From: Saccharomycopsis malanga
Taxonomy: Eukaryota > Ascomycota > Saccharomycetes > Ascoideales > Saccharomycopsidaceae
DNA: 64,000 nucleotides
Assembly: GCA_004014935.1 (NCBI GenBank)
Contig: CP025326.1
Location: 1,302,001 to 1,366,000, forward strand
Direction of reading: 5' to 3'
Shown here: in pieces, positions 30,400 to 40,196 of the stretch
How the letters are laid out: the number at the start of each line of letters is the position of its first letter
Position numbering within the stretch: position 1 is the stretch's first letter
The notes under the pieces: model-generated
Databases searched by the model: none
What the model saw: the letters and a program-made list of their open reading frames with translations, nothing else
What the model was told of the DNA's origin: nothing
Made by a program: the position numbers and the translations under genes

Positions 30400-31758
30400 A
30401 TGGACGAGTCAATATTTGACCTATTTAAATCTCCAGCAGCCCCTGAGCCTGCCCCAGCAGCTCCAATAGCAGCTCCAGTTCAGCCTGCACCAGCACAGCC
30501 AGCTCAAGCGAAGAAAGCCTCAAGAAAGAAGAGAAACAATTTGCTTAACTCTCACTCTGCTCCTTACAATCCCCAGACTGAAATTGATCCAACCACTCGT
30601 CAGGAACCTTACGAGGAAATGGCGCATCTCAGCGAAGCTAATAAGTTGGCATCAGCACATATAGCTAGTACGCCGGCTCCAGAACCAGCAGCTGAGCATA
30701 GACAGACTCCAGCTCCAAATACCATGGATCCGTATAACGTATATACTGACGACAACCCAGCATACCATACAACTGTTGGCACTTTGAAACCTCCTGGGGA
30801 AATCAAAAGGAACCCTACTACTAGGCTGAGAAGAGCTTATAATGATGCCTACATGGCCGAACCCCAATATGACGAGAAGAACGTTGAGATCAATGCTGAT
30901 CTACGTAGCACCAATTCCAAGAAATACATCGAGGAACAGTTATATTCCCAGGTATTAACAAAACCACTTTTCAAAACACCAGTTTTCTTGCAACAAACCT
31001 TTGGTTTTGGTGAGGACTCATTCTCTATCAATTCGTTGATGCATTTGCTTGAAATCATTTTTGCCATTGTCATCATCGTATTATGTTCAAACTCTGTAAG
31101 CAACGACCATGGAATCAATCATTCAGTCTGGGAATACCTAATTGCTGCCTCGGGTATTCTATGTGCTATTTCGTTTTTGTTCTTGTTCAGAATCATGAAC
31201 TTTGAACATAACAATGGCATTTTTTATTGTTTGATTGCTTCAGGATTAAGCATCTCCTCCATGGGGGTAGCCATTGGCATTTTGTTACCAACAGAATGTT
31301 CCAGTAATGAGAACACTTGCGAGTTGAGAAGAGCAGAAACTGCCTTGATTTGCGTAGCTGCTATTCTTTGGCTCATAAACTTGGTCCAATTTGTTACTGT
31401 TTTCTACATTTCCAGGTTAAATCTTACTCCAGCTGTCCAATTCCCAATTGGATATCAAATCCCACCTAATTCTACGCAGGCAACTAACGTTGTTCCGATG
31501 AATGTCCCAACTAGGCCTCCTTCAGGTCCTGCTTCAGTTGCCCCTGCAAAGACCTCCTTTGAATCCAAAAGATACTCTGACCCTTACACCCTTGTCCCAA
31601 CCGCAACTACACCAGACAGACAACAATTTCCAGAGCCTGTGACAGAGCCTGTAGAGCATAAATACAAGCAACAAAAGTATATCTTGAAAGATACTGCCTT
31701 GTATCCTGCCGAAGATGAGGATATAAGAAACAAATACAAGGTGGAACTTTACGCTTAA
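30400..31758 (+). CDS. Four-pass (MARVEL-like) membrane protein
   Basis: The 452-aa product starts with a cytosolic Pro/Ala-rich low-complexity segment (about 1-110), then a basic and polar linker. Four membrane segments are packed into about residues 210-350 with short loops. The third loop has two cysteines (about ECSSNENTC), suggesting an external disulfide. A polar C-terminal tail of about 100 residues follows. Four tightly spaced helices with cytosolic ends resemble the MARVEL/claudin-like topology seen in fungal eisosome and cortical proteins. This is topology, not a family match. The start context accaccATGG is strong and a TATA box lies 110 bp upstream. I do not recognise a named ortholog. 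Confidence 0.7.
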   Translation: MDESIFDLFKSPAAPEPAPAAPIAAPVQPAPAQPAQAKKASRKKRNNLLNSHSAPYNPQTEIDPTTRQEPYEEMAHLSEANKLASAHIASTPAPEPAAEHRQTPAPNTMDPYNVYTDDNPAYHTTVGTLKPPGEIKRNPTTRLRRAYNDAYMAEPQYDEKNVEINADLRSTNSKKYIEEQLYSQVLTKPLFKTPVFLQQTFGFGEDSFSINSLMHLLEIIFAIVIIVLCSNSVSNDHGINHSVWEYLIAASGILCAISFLFLFRIMNFEHNNGIFYCLIASGLSISSMGVAIGILLPTECSSNENTCELRRAETALICVAAILWLINLVQFVTVFYISRLNLTPAVQFPIGYQIPPNSTQATNVVPMNVPTRPPSGPASVAPAKTSFESKRYSDPYTLVPTATTPDRQQFPEPVTEPVEHKYKQQKYILKDTALYPAEDEDIRNKYKVELYA

Positions 31759-33007
31759 TATTGCTCCAACTCATTGCATCTTTATGAATTTTTCTTGTTA
31801 ATTATCTCACGTTCATTCTTATTTAGTATATTATACACTGTCAGAAATAGTGTTCAAAGAACGGCAGTCTTATCGTATTTACGATTCACAGGCTATAAAT
31901 CTCAACTATACCCTGCTTTTAATACACTTTTTTTTTTGTCTCGATTCTTATTGCGATTGTAAATAAATTGTAAAACAACATGCTTTGGTAAAACAACTGA
32001 TTATTAAGTGTGAAATTCTACAGTAACAAGTATCTACTTTCAAGTGGTATTAGACAATTTTACGTTACCGCAGCTAAACACGAATACTGACATAATAAAT
32101 GATTCTTGGATAAAAGTGTGTACTAATCGAGATATAATGGTGTAAAGCTTCCATTCAGAAGGAGCATTATAAACCTAATACTGTTACTATTATTGTAAAC
32201 ATCTAACCGAACTATTTGAACATTAGAGGTTGAAGAGAAATAATCAATCCGCAGTAAAAGTATATAATATATAGGTCTTCTAACAATCTTAATTACAGCA
32301 TGACAAAGATACTATGGCTACAATTTAACTATTATGGCCAAAACCAAGCGATTTTTTCATCTGTAACTTACTGTCAGTTCAATTTTAGACTTGCTAGCAT
32401 TACTATGGGCTGGCACTTGCTACAATGGAATGAATGAAAAAAGAAGTGTCTTTAAATCAACATGTATACTTACTACTCATATTATCTATAAATTCATGTA
32501 AAATCCTTCATGCATAATGCTCACACTTCTCGAAGCTTTATCATTGCTTTCTTATATATAAGTTTTACGCTTTCTAAGACCCAACTACCCCACACTTACC
32601 AAATAACTGCATACCGTAAATATCACCAGTGTCAAGGACATCTTTAACCTTCCGTCTAGCTCCGGTTTGGTATTACAGTGCATCTAGTGGGGCCACAGGA
32701 GAACCAAAAGTGAGGAAAGCGTCCGGTCATCAACATGTCAAACTTGTAACCGCATCGAAAGAGATGGTTTCCAGCCTATGAGGGCCATCAGAATCCGAAA
32801 TTCGCGATAATCTCGCTATTATGATGGCATGTCCTATAACGCGATATACGCTTATACAGCCCTGCAGGTCACATGTGATCGTGCAGGTGCTAATTAAGAT
32901 TTGTTTTGATTCAAGGTAAACAACGGTTGAGGCGGTTACTGTTGATATTGAGGGTATAAGAGTGAGGGAAATTCCGCTGGTGAGCAGGTAGTTTGGTTGT
33001 TAGCATC
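31759..33007. other. Upstream region of the coiled-coil gene
   Basis: This 1.25-kb region has no convincing ORF. It contains the palindromic GTCACATGTGAT at 32868-32879. The rest is AT-rich 3' flank and promoter. Confidence 0.5.
32868..32879. promoter_or_regulatory. Palindromic Cbf1-type site GTCACATGTGAT
   Basis: Both strands read RTCACRTG, giving a two-fold symmetric bHLH site 129 bp upstream of the ATG at 33008. PstI-like CTGCAGG flanks it. Confidence 0.5.
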
Positions 33008-35770
33008 ATGGAGTATGACAGTCTGCCTTTACAAGAAATCCAGGGCCGAATAGATAACATTGATCCCGCAATGCGTACCAAGTTTAGAAGCTTTCGTCTT
33101 AAAGACAAAAACAAGTCTAGTAAACAAGCTGGTGATGGGTCTAAGGAGAACGATGATGGAACTCAAGTGGCTCTACTGACTGGAAAGCAGTCTCAAGTGC
33201 TTCAGGAAGATTTACAGCGTGCAGAGTTGTTATACCGTCAAGAAACCGTCAGATCAAACCAGCTAAATAATGAGCGTGAGATCTTAGAGGCGAATCTTCT
33301 AAGTAAAGAGAAAATCATTTTGAGCCAATCTAAACAAATTAAAAGTATACAGAATTTGTTAAGCAATTACAAAAAGAATATAAATGATGAATTGACCTTC
33401 TTTGAGAATGACTATCAGATTTGGCTTGAGGAGAAGCACAATTACGAGTCTAAAATCAAAGCACTTCAGACTATATTACAAAAGAATGGCATCACAATAA
33501 GTGGTAGACCTGAATCCCTATACAGCATTGAGAGCACTAAAGCAGAAGAGCCTGTCAAGCCAGAAGAAAAGTTGGCTACTTTATTAGAAGAGAACAATAG
33601 ACTCCAAGTTCAAATACAATCTTTGAAAACGGAAATTTCATCTTTGAATAAAAAAAGTGTTGTAGAATTGCAATTCAAAGACAACTTGCTCGCGGAATTG
33701 AACAAATGGAACGAAGAAAAACAATCTTATTTGAATATTATTGCTGATTTGAAAGCTGATCTTGCAGATGCTACTAAACAGTTTGGGGAGCTCAATGAAA
33801 ACCTATCGTTTTGCCACAGTCATTCGCAAATGTCATTGCAATTGGAAACTGATGACGAAGACGAAGATGATGATCATGAGATAGGGGAGACACAATCTAC
33901 CAATCCTACAGAAGATCATAGCAGCGAGATTAAATTTACTAATTACACTGCTGCAGATATTCTAAAAGATGAAGCTTTTTTCAGTCACGATGATGTCTTA
34001 CTTTCTAATCAACAGAAAGCAAACACATTGGATAAAGAATTAAGTAAACCAGCAACCAGAAATGACATTGATTTGAGCACTGAGTTCCGTAATTTAGAAC
34101 AACAGTATAAGTATCAAAGTAATATTTTGATCAACTTGAGATTTGAATTAGCCAGCACTAAACAAGAAAATCAGCAATTATTTTTTTTCATCAATCAATT
34201 GTTAAAAGATAACAATTATTTGCAAAAAAAAATTGATGATATTAAAAACTTGAAAATGATTGAAGGAATGTCCCCTGAGACTAGTTTGGTTCATTTAGAA
34301 TGTGACAGTGTTAACAAAGAACTTGATGAACATGTGGATAAGGTCAAACAGTTTATCAGCACATCTCATTTAAGTAAATCATATCGCGTTCCTACTTCAT
34401 CTGAATACGACGGGCCTGTTCCATCGGACAGTCATAAAGTATCTGAACATCAATTGGATGGAGATGAAGACGAATCTCACGAGTCTACCTCAAAGGAGCT
34501 TCCTTCTGACAAAAAGTTGAAGCGCTTTTTATCTGTGAAAGATATAAATAATCTCATTCTGAAAAATAAAAAGGTCTTGATGAAGAAAAATGTTCTTCGT
34601 TCTTCATCTATGAGTACTAATAATTCAGCTCTTTCCCATGACCACAAAATTTCAAGTAGCAAGGCTTCGAACTTCCGTTACTTCAAAAAAAATAACAAGA
34701 TCAGTAGAATCATCTCTAATAACGTTGACTCAAATTTTTCACTCAATGATGAGATCAAAAAAAATGCGAAACAAAAAAGAAGCACGATCATTGGTGTGGG
34801 TGCTAGTGAACTTGCTGATAAACATGCTGACGAGCCTTATCTTCTTGAAGCTGATCAAAGCGTGGTGGTAAATCTAAAGCCGTTAAAAATTCATAAACAT
34901 AGCCGTAACAATTCTGTTGCCACATCTGAAATGGAAGAATATCCGGCATCAATTCATAGCAGTACTCTACATGATGCTATTGAAGATGTAGGAAACGTCA
35001 GTTTAAATGCCTCAATCAATTTGAAAGGTTTGCTGAATACAAAGTTCCTGAGAAGAGCATTCTTGCAAACTGCTGGTACAGACAAAAAGAATACTATTTT
35101 AGAAGCTTCTCAAGAAAGTGGAAACCGCAAAACAGAGCAATGCGAATCTGTCCAACAAGAAGACACTAAAAGTATCAAAAGTGAAATCTCCTTAGTTTTG
35201 GAGAATAATAACAATTCAATTATCCATCACCCACAACATGGGGAGGATGTTGCTGAAAGCATAATTGACTTTGAAAAAGAAAATATTCTTGGTGATACAA
35301 TTTTAGAAGAGAGTAGTTTTATCGAACAGGAAGAAGGTAGTGGAAAGGACGAAGACAATGATAGCGAGGAAATCGATGAAGATGATGAAGATGATGAAGA
35401 TGATGAAGATGATGAAGATGATGAAGATGATGAAGATGATGAAGATGATGAAGATGATGAAGATGATGACGATAAAAATGATGAAATTGATGAAGAAGCT
35501 GATCTAGAAATCAACCAAAAATTGTTTTCAACAGCTGCAAAACTATTTGAACAAAGCAAGGAAATCAATCCAAAAGACTTTAGACTTTCAGAGTATGAGT
35601 CTTTACAAAAAATTATGAAGCTGAATAGTTCATTACGAAATAAATATTTAATGCTGCTTAGCGCTCAAAATCTTAATGACAATCCAATCATTAAAATGCT
35701 TCTTTTGCATCATGGCACTCATGAAGGTCAGTATCTACTAACCAATGAAGTTGATCCTGGTATTGACTGA
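33008..35770 (+). CDS. Coiled-coil protein with an acidic tandem-repeat tract
   Basis: The gene looks real but I do not recognise the family. The 920-aa product begins with a short basic segment (IDPAMRTKFRSFRLKDK). Predicted coiled coil covers about residues 60-270 and again about 360-410, with heptads rich in Gln, Glu and Leu. The middle is Ser/Lys-rich. An acidic tract of EDD repeats spans about residues 790-820, encoded by a 9-bp DNA minisatellite. The last 80 residues are conserved-looking helices (LQKIMKLNSSLRNKYLMLL). The start at 33008 is the first ATG. Such architecture is common in spindle-pole, kinetochore and polarity scaffolds, but nothing here proves one. It converges on SEC6. 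Confidence 0.72.
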   Translation: MEYDSLPLQEIQGRIDNIDPAMRTKFRSFRLKDKNKSSKQAGDGSKENDDGTQVALLTGKQSQVLQEDLQRAELLYRQETVRSNQLNNEREILEANLLSKEKIILSQSKQIKSIQNLLSNYKKNINDELTFFENDYQIWLEEKHNYESKIKALQTILQKNGITISGRPESLYSIESTKAEEPVKPEEKLATLLEENNRLQVQIQSLKTEISSLNKKSVVELQFKDNLLAELNKWNEEKQSYLNIIADLKADLADATKQFGELNENLSFCHSHSQMSLQLETDDEDEDDDHEIGETQSTNPTEDHSSEIKFTNYTAADILKDEAFFSHDDVLLSNQQKANTLDKELSKPATRNDIDLSTEFRNLEQQYKYQSNILINLRFELASTKQENQQLFFFINQLLKDNNYLQKKIDDIKNLKMIEGMSPETSLVHLECDSVNKELDEHVDKVKQFISTSHLSKSYRVPTSSEYDGPVPSDSHKVSEHQLDGDEDESHESTSKELPSDKKLKRFLSVKDINNLILKNKKVLMKKNVLRSSSMSTNNSALSHDHKISSSKASNFRYFKKNNKISRIISNNVDSNFSLNDEIKKNAKQKRSTIIGVGASELADKHADEPYLLEADQSVVVNLKPLKIHKHSRNNSVATSEMEEYPASIHSSTLHDAIEDVGNVSLNASINLKGLLNTKFLRRAFLQTAGTDKKNTILEASQESGNRKTEQCESVQQEDTKSIKSEISLVLENNNNSIIHHPQHGEDVAESIIDFEKENILGDTILEESSFIEQEEGSGKDEDNDSEEIDEDDEDDEDDEDDEDDEDDEDDEDDEDDEDDDDKNDEIDEEADLEINQKLFSTAAKLFEQSKEINPKDFRLSEYESLQKIMKLNSSLRNKYLMLLSAQNLNDNPIIKMLLLHHGTHEGQYLLTNEVDPGID
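35375..35469 (+). repeat. 9-bp minisatellite (GATGAAGAT)n inside a CDS
   Basis: About ten nearly perfect copies of GATGAAGAT code for repeated Asp-Glu-Asp. All copies keep the frame and the same codons. Confidence 0.95.
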
Positions 35771-36506
35771 CGTTGCTCATTTTTCATGTTGTTCAATTCG
35801 TTTTATTTCTCTTATTTGTCTTCCATTGTTCATGTCTTTTTGTCATATTTTATTACCATGTCTCTATTCATAAATTCGTTTAACTTTATAGTACATTATT
35901 ACCTTACCGTTTACTTTCAAGCAGTTGCATTTGCCTTTCCATTTGCACATACATACATATTATGGACTTTACATCTCCTTTCTTAGTTCTTTTTGAATTT
36001 ACAATACAGACTATATTATGGACTTTACATCTCATTTCTTAGTTCTTTTTGAGTTTACAATACATATTGTATTTTGGAATACGATAGTAAAGGTGGCAAT
36101 ATTGTGTGGGTTCCTGTGGAATCACGTTAAGCATCTTTGAAGTATTGAGTAAAAAATCGAGCCCACTATCCTTTTGGGGTTTATCTTTTTTGCGAAATTT
36201 TTGACAACATACAAAAGTTATATGTTAACTCACAAATTATGGGCTTCATATTATGAATAGTATGACATATTTCAAATTTCTTAAGGCGATTTTAGTTGTT
36301 TCAAAGGCTTGTACCACTAAAACCCACTAACGTGCTCTTACAGACTGAAACATAGGGCCGGTTTTTTCAAAATATTAATTAGTCGAGTTTCATGGTGGTC
36401 AAAATTGGACTTTAAAAATCATCGGCTGCTGATTGAAAGCATTTACAGGATGATCAATACCAGATGCTCAAATCTATAACGTACATTTATTGTATATAAG
36501 TTTACG
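35771..36506. other. Convergent gap holding a 56-bp duplication
   Basis: The gap lies between the coiled-coil gene and SEC6, both ending here. Apart from the 56-bp tandem duplication it is AT-rich with no gene. Confidence 0.55.
35958..36069. repeat. 56-bp tandem duplication
   Basis: Two adjacent units starting TATTATGGACTTTACATCTC (35958-36013, 36014-36069) differ at two positions in the first 50 bases. The low divergence indicates a recent duplication. Confidence 0.92.
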
Positions 36507-39017
36507 TCAAATCTTCTCGAACTTTAAACGTTCCATAAATGTAGGCATTGAGTCAGCAAGCTGTGACAAGTATTCATTCTTTGCATTATTACACTCTTCA
36601 AGAATGTAGTCGCTTTGTTTTGAGCCAATTTTCTTTGCTCTTAGGATTTTATCTATGAAATCTATAGGCACATCGCTGAAATCAATCACCAACTCTTTAA
36701 ATTTGTCAATAATCTCTTCGGAGTTGTCTAAATAAATGAGATCTATAAAATACTCGATAATGCGGAATTTTACTTCCAACCCTTCGTAATATTGGTCAAA
36801 GGCTGGGAAAAATATGGAGACATCCAACTTGATCTTTTCAATGATTTTCAACCTCTTCAGATCGCTACTAAAGTTGGAGTGCAAGTGTTTGTTACCCAAT
36901 GCCTGTAAGTAACGTATTAACAACTCGTCTACAATATGTTCAATGATTATGTCAAAAAGTAAAGGGTTGAGCATTGCTTGAAAATCACCGATATATTCTA
37001 CCAACGTATCGGCGATTTGTTTTGCTTGATTTCCGCTTTCATTATACCACGATTTGGTAAAGATTTCACGGTAAGGAGGACGCAAATCATCAAACATTAT
37101 TTTCACCAATGTTTCAAGACATTCTTTAGAGAGGTTGATAAAGCCATCAATGACAGAATCTAGATGTTCATCCATACTAGAAGCATATTTCTTAGAGACC
37201 ATTTTAGTGTATTTAGACTTCATGGACTCAATAAAATCAGCACCACGGATCTGGTCGTTAGCAAGAGCAACTATATATTCGATAAGACCACCTGGGAAAT
37301 TAGCAGCATCTGGGTCTTCATAATCAGTATTATTGAATTTTATAAGTTGCTCAACCTCACTTTGCACCAAGGCAGCCCAATCACGCTGACGGTTCAACAA
37401 GATGTTACAGAAGTCTATAATAACGCCAGACAAAATACTACCCTGGCCTGAACCAGCAGCAACATCGGATTGTTGGATGAACATTCGGAAGACCACATTG
37501 GAGCCTTCAAAGCCAAGCAAGCCTTCCTCATCAGAATCCGGTGGAGCTTCTCTCTTAAGAAAAACATCTTCTTCAGTACGTTTTAAATTGAACATCCAGT
37601 CCTTCATCTTACTTACTATTAAGCCCATATAATCCTGAAGCAACTTGTTCTTTTGCTCGTCACCAATAACTGATTTTATTTCACTTTTTTTGAACCCGAG
37701 ACTCTCACGACAAAACTGGGTGAACTTCTTGTCGTAATCCAATATGTTTAATATAATTAATGTTTCAGGCTCCATATTGACTATCTTCACCAAAAGCTTC
37801 TGGCAGTTTTTGAAATATATATCAAAGACCTTTTGAAAAAATTTCCAACGTCTTGGAACGAGATTAATATCAATAAAATTTTTCACCATATTCAAATCGT
37901 CGAAAATCCATTGCAAATTGTCAAGGATCTCAAAATAAAGTCCTGGTGACTCTTTTGATTTCTCTTCAAAATGCTCTTCACAGTTGCGATATGTTTCCTC
38001 AACAGACCTTTCCAACACTTTATAAAACCATTTCAAATAGTTTCTAGGTTTTAGCCTGGTAATCGAGTTATTCTGCATAAGCTGGTTCTTTATATTAGCA
38101 AAGTTTTTATTATAAATCTGTTGTTGTTGAAATGTCAATTTGGGCTGCTTTTTGTCGCTCAAAGTATTGTCGTTCTCATCAATTTTGGAGGCTACGGTAT
38201 ATTTCATACCTTGGTCCTCCATGCTTTTCTTTATTAAACCCAATACTCTATGATCAACTATGGTCAAAGTGCAGTTGATCTTCAAATCTTCACGCTCTTC
38301 AACATCTAATATCTTGAACAATATTGAAATCAATTCGACATTGTTTTCTTTGCAACTTTCAATTAACATGGAGATGGTTTCTTCTAAAATCTTATCGAAC
38401 TTCTTCACTACATATTGCAAAGGATAAAACAACTTGGTGATAATGGACTTGTAATCATTCGATACATTGTCGGCATATTCATCCAACTGGTCTTTAATGT
38501 CTCGTAGTTTGTTCAAAGAGTAATGAATCTTGAATAAATTATGAAGCTTCATGTCTGTATCAATAATAATTTTTTCTTCTATATCATGATCGTCGTCTTC
38601 AACGTGCACACCCAAATCCTCGTCAATAAGTTGGTTTATATAATTCACCTCATTGTTGAAATTCAATATATGATTATATATCTTATTTACCTTGGTAAAA
38701 AAGTCATAGATCTTACTGGTCTCATTGACAAGCTCATAATTCTCAATCGATTGCTTGTTTTCTACAGATATCTTTCCTATCCTGTTGAAGTTTGCCTTAA
38801 TCACATTGATCTGGTGCTGTGATTGCTGTAATGTCTTCAAGCCACTCATAGTCACTTGGATTTGTTCTTGGAAATTTGATTTAAGTTGTATATCAACCGT
38901 CGCCTTCTCTTGTACAAGCTGTTTTTTCAATACAGGAATTTTCTCTAAATCTTCCTCATTCTGTAGCAATGACGCAACTTTGTCAATTGCTTTGTCTGAT
39001 ATCTCAATCTCTTGCAT
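36507..39017 (-). CDS. SEC6: Exocyst complex subunit Sec6
   Basis: Sec6 is a core exocyst subunit that tethers secretory vesicles to the plasma membrane and binds the t-SNARE Sec9. The product is 836 aa (805 in S. cerevisiae). An N-terminal coiled coil is followed by the all-helical CATCHR rods. Recognisable blocks are LFKILDVEEREDL, ESLGFKKSEIKSVIGDEQK, the DSDEEGLLGFEGSNVVFRMF region, FPGGLIEYIVALANDQ, FDDLRPPYREIFTKSWY and KQIADTLVEYIGDFQ. The C-terminus ends with a short basic helix containing the conserved PTFMERLKFE. It has no intron and is read in the same direction as MSS4. Confidence 0.95.
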   Translation of the reverse strand: MQEIEISDKAIDKVASLLQNEEDLEKIPVLKKQLVQEKATVDIQLKSNFQEQIQVTMSGLKTLQQSQHQINVIKANFNRIGKISVENKQSIENYELVNETSKIYDFFTKVNKIYNHILNFNNEVNYINQLIDEDLGVHVEDDDHDIEEKIIIDTDMKLHNLFKIHYSLNKLRDIKDQLDEYADNVSNDYKSIITKLFYPLQYVVKKFDKILEETISMLIESCKENNVELISILFKILDVEEREDLKINCTLTIVDHRVLGLIKKSMEDQGMKYTVASKIDENDNTLSDKKQPKLTFQQQQIYNKNFANIKNQLMQNNSITRLKPRNYLKWFYKVLERSVEETYRNCEEHFEEKSKESPGLYFEILDNLQWIFDDLNMVKNFIDINLVPRRWKFFQKVFDIYFKNCQKLLVKIVNMEPETLIILNILDYDKKFTQFCRESLGFKKSEIKSVIGDEQKNKLLQDYMGLIVSKMKDWMFNLKRTEEDVFLKREAPPDSDEEGLLGFEGSNVVFRMFIQQSDVAAGSGQGSILSGVIIDFCNILLNRQRDWAALVQSEVEQLIKFNNTDYEDPDAANFPGGLIEYIVALANDQIRGADFIESMKSKYTKMVSKKYASSMDEHLDSVIDGFINLSKECLETLVKIMFDDLRPPYREIFTKSWYNESGNQAKQIADTLVEYIGDFQAMLNPLLFDIIIEHIVDELLIRYLQALGNKHLHSNFSSDLKRLKIIEKIKLDVSIFFPAFDQYYEGLEVKFRIIEYFIDLIYLDNSEEIIDKFKELVIDFSDVPIDFIDKILRAKKIGSKQSDYILEECNNAKNEYLSQLADSMPTFMERLKFEKI

Positions 39018-39600
39018 AATGCTACTAATATTTTTATTTCTTGGTCGTTAAATGAAACCTAACTTCTTTTTATGGATGTCTTCAAATATATCACTCCTAA
39101 AGTTTTCAACTGCCTTCCATAAAATTCAACAAACCAGTATGTCTTTCAAGTGCTAATGGGGCTCCAAAGCCACTTTCAACCCAAATCTTACTATATTTTG
39201 CCCTAGAATCAAAATTTAGATTCTTCCATCAACACCGTCTTTACCGCCATTCCAAATAGAGTGTCCTCTTGAAGTAAAGTAACGTACGTAAACTGCTAAG
39301 CGGACGCATCATTACAATATGGTAGTTGTTCTTTTACTATAATGAGATTAATTATATATGATATCAATAATGAATGATACATGATGTGGCTTATTTGGCC
39401 ATTGACTTCCAGTAATTTGTATGTACTGTTGCTTAGAAATCAGTAGATTATACTACGTACCAAATCATGCTTTACTAGTAATAGTAGAACGACAACAACT
39501 TAGTATTCCTATTTCTTTGTTTTTACGAACCTGAACACGACCACAGGCAACTGTAACTGTCTGAAACATGACCTAAATGAAAGCCTAGTGCTTACCTTAC
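39018..39600. other. SEC6 upstream region
   Basis: AT-rich promoter region of SEC6, next to SINE-like copy C. No ORF or strong motif is seen. Confidence 0.5.
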
Positions 39601-39750
39601 AACCTTATTGGTGCTCAGAAAAGACCTCGAGAAGATTAAAATGACCACGACATGCTTTGGTTTTACCAAGTCCCTCCAAACATAGTGCGTTTATAAGGAC
39701 TGATATGTACTGGGCTCAAAATATAAGATAATAATTATTATTATAGTAAT
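39601..39750 (+). mobile_element. SINE-like element, copy C (5' truncated)
   Basis: This copy lacks the tRNA-like head. It aligns from GACCTCGAGAAGATTAAAATG through GACATGCTTTGGTTTTACCAAG to AAACATAGTG with the body of copy A (GACATGATTGGGCTTTACCAAG). It finishes with the shared tail GACTGATATGTACTGGG and CTCAAAATATAAGATA, then (ATT)-rich sequence. It is 5'-truncated, as retroposed copies often are. It lies between SEC6 and MSS4. Confidence 0.62.
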
Positions 39751-40196
39751 CCTTTTGTAATAGAAAACTGGCTCAAACTTTTGCATGTGCACATAGTGAT
39801 TGTAGCATAGCTTATAACTTTATTTGCACTCACTTACTCCCAAAGGATGAACATGTAGAGAGGCTTGTTAATGTTCACTGTAAACAGACGTTGTGTAGAA
39901 GCATACACTATAGAAGAGAAAATTAAAAAGCTCAAGAAAATCTATAATGAACTGTTCCTAAATTTTGAACGGATGGAAGGTACAAGACATTGACGCTCTA
40001 CACCTGAACGTTAAGGAACATGGTAAATATATAATGCCCAAAGCACCACCATACTTTTCATGAAAACAACCTACTACAAGTGTTATAAAACAAAAACAAA
40101 GTCTAACCTTTATTGAAAACAGTTCTTAACAAAAACTTTTCAAACCTTCTAAAACAAACACCCTTTTTTATATAAATATCAATGGCATTGTAACAA
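39751..40196. other. MSS4 3' flank
   Basis: AT-rich 3' flank downstream of the MSS4 stop. No gene is seen. Confidence 0.5.

Noticed and set aside
35227-35568. Antisense poly-Ser ORF
   Set aside because: It is the reverse of the acidic minisatellite of the coiled-coil gene.
36390-36460. Repeat shared with 54640-54700 (TTGGACTTTAAAA and ...TTTACA)
   Set aside because: Similarity is short and patchy in AT-rich sequence and could be chance.
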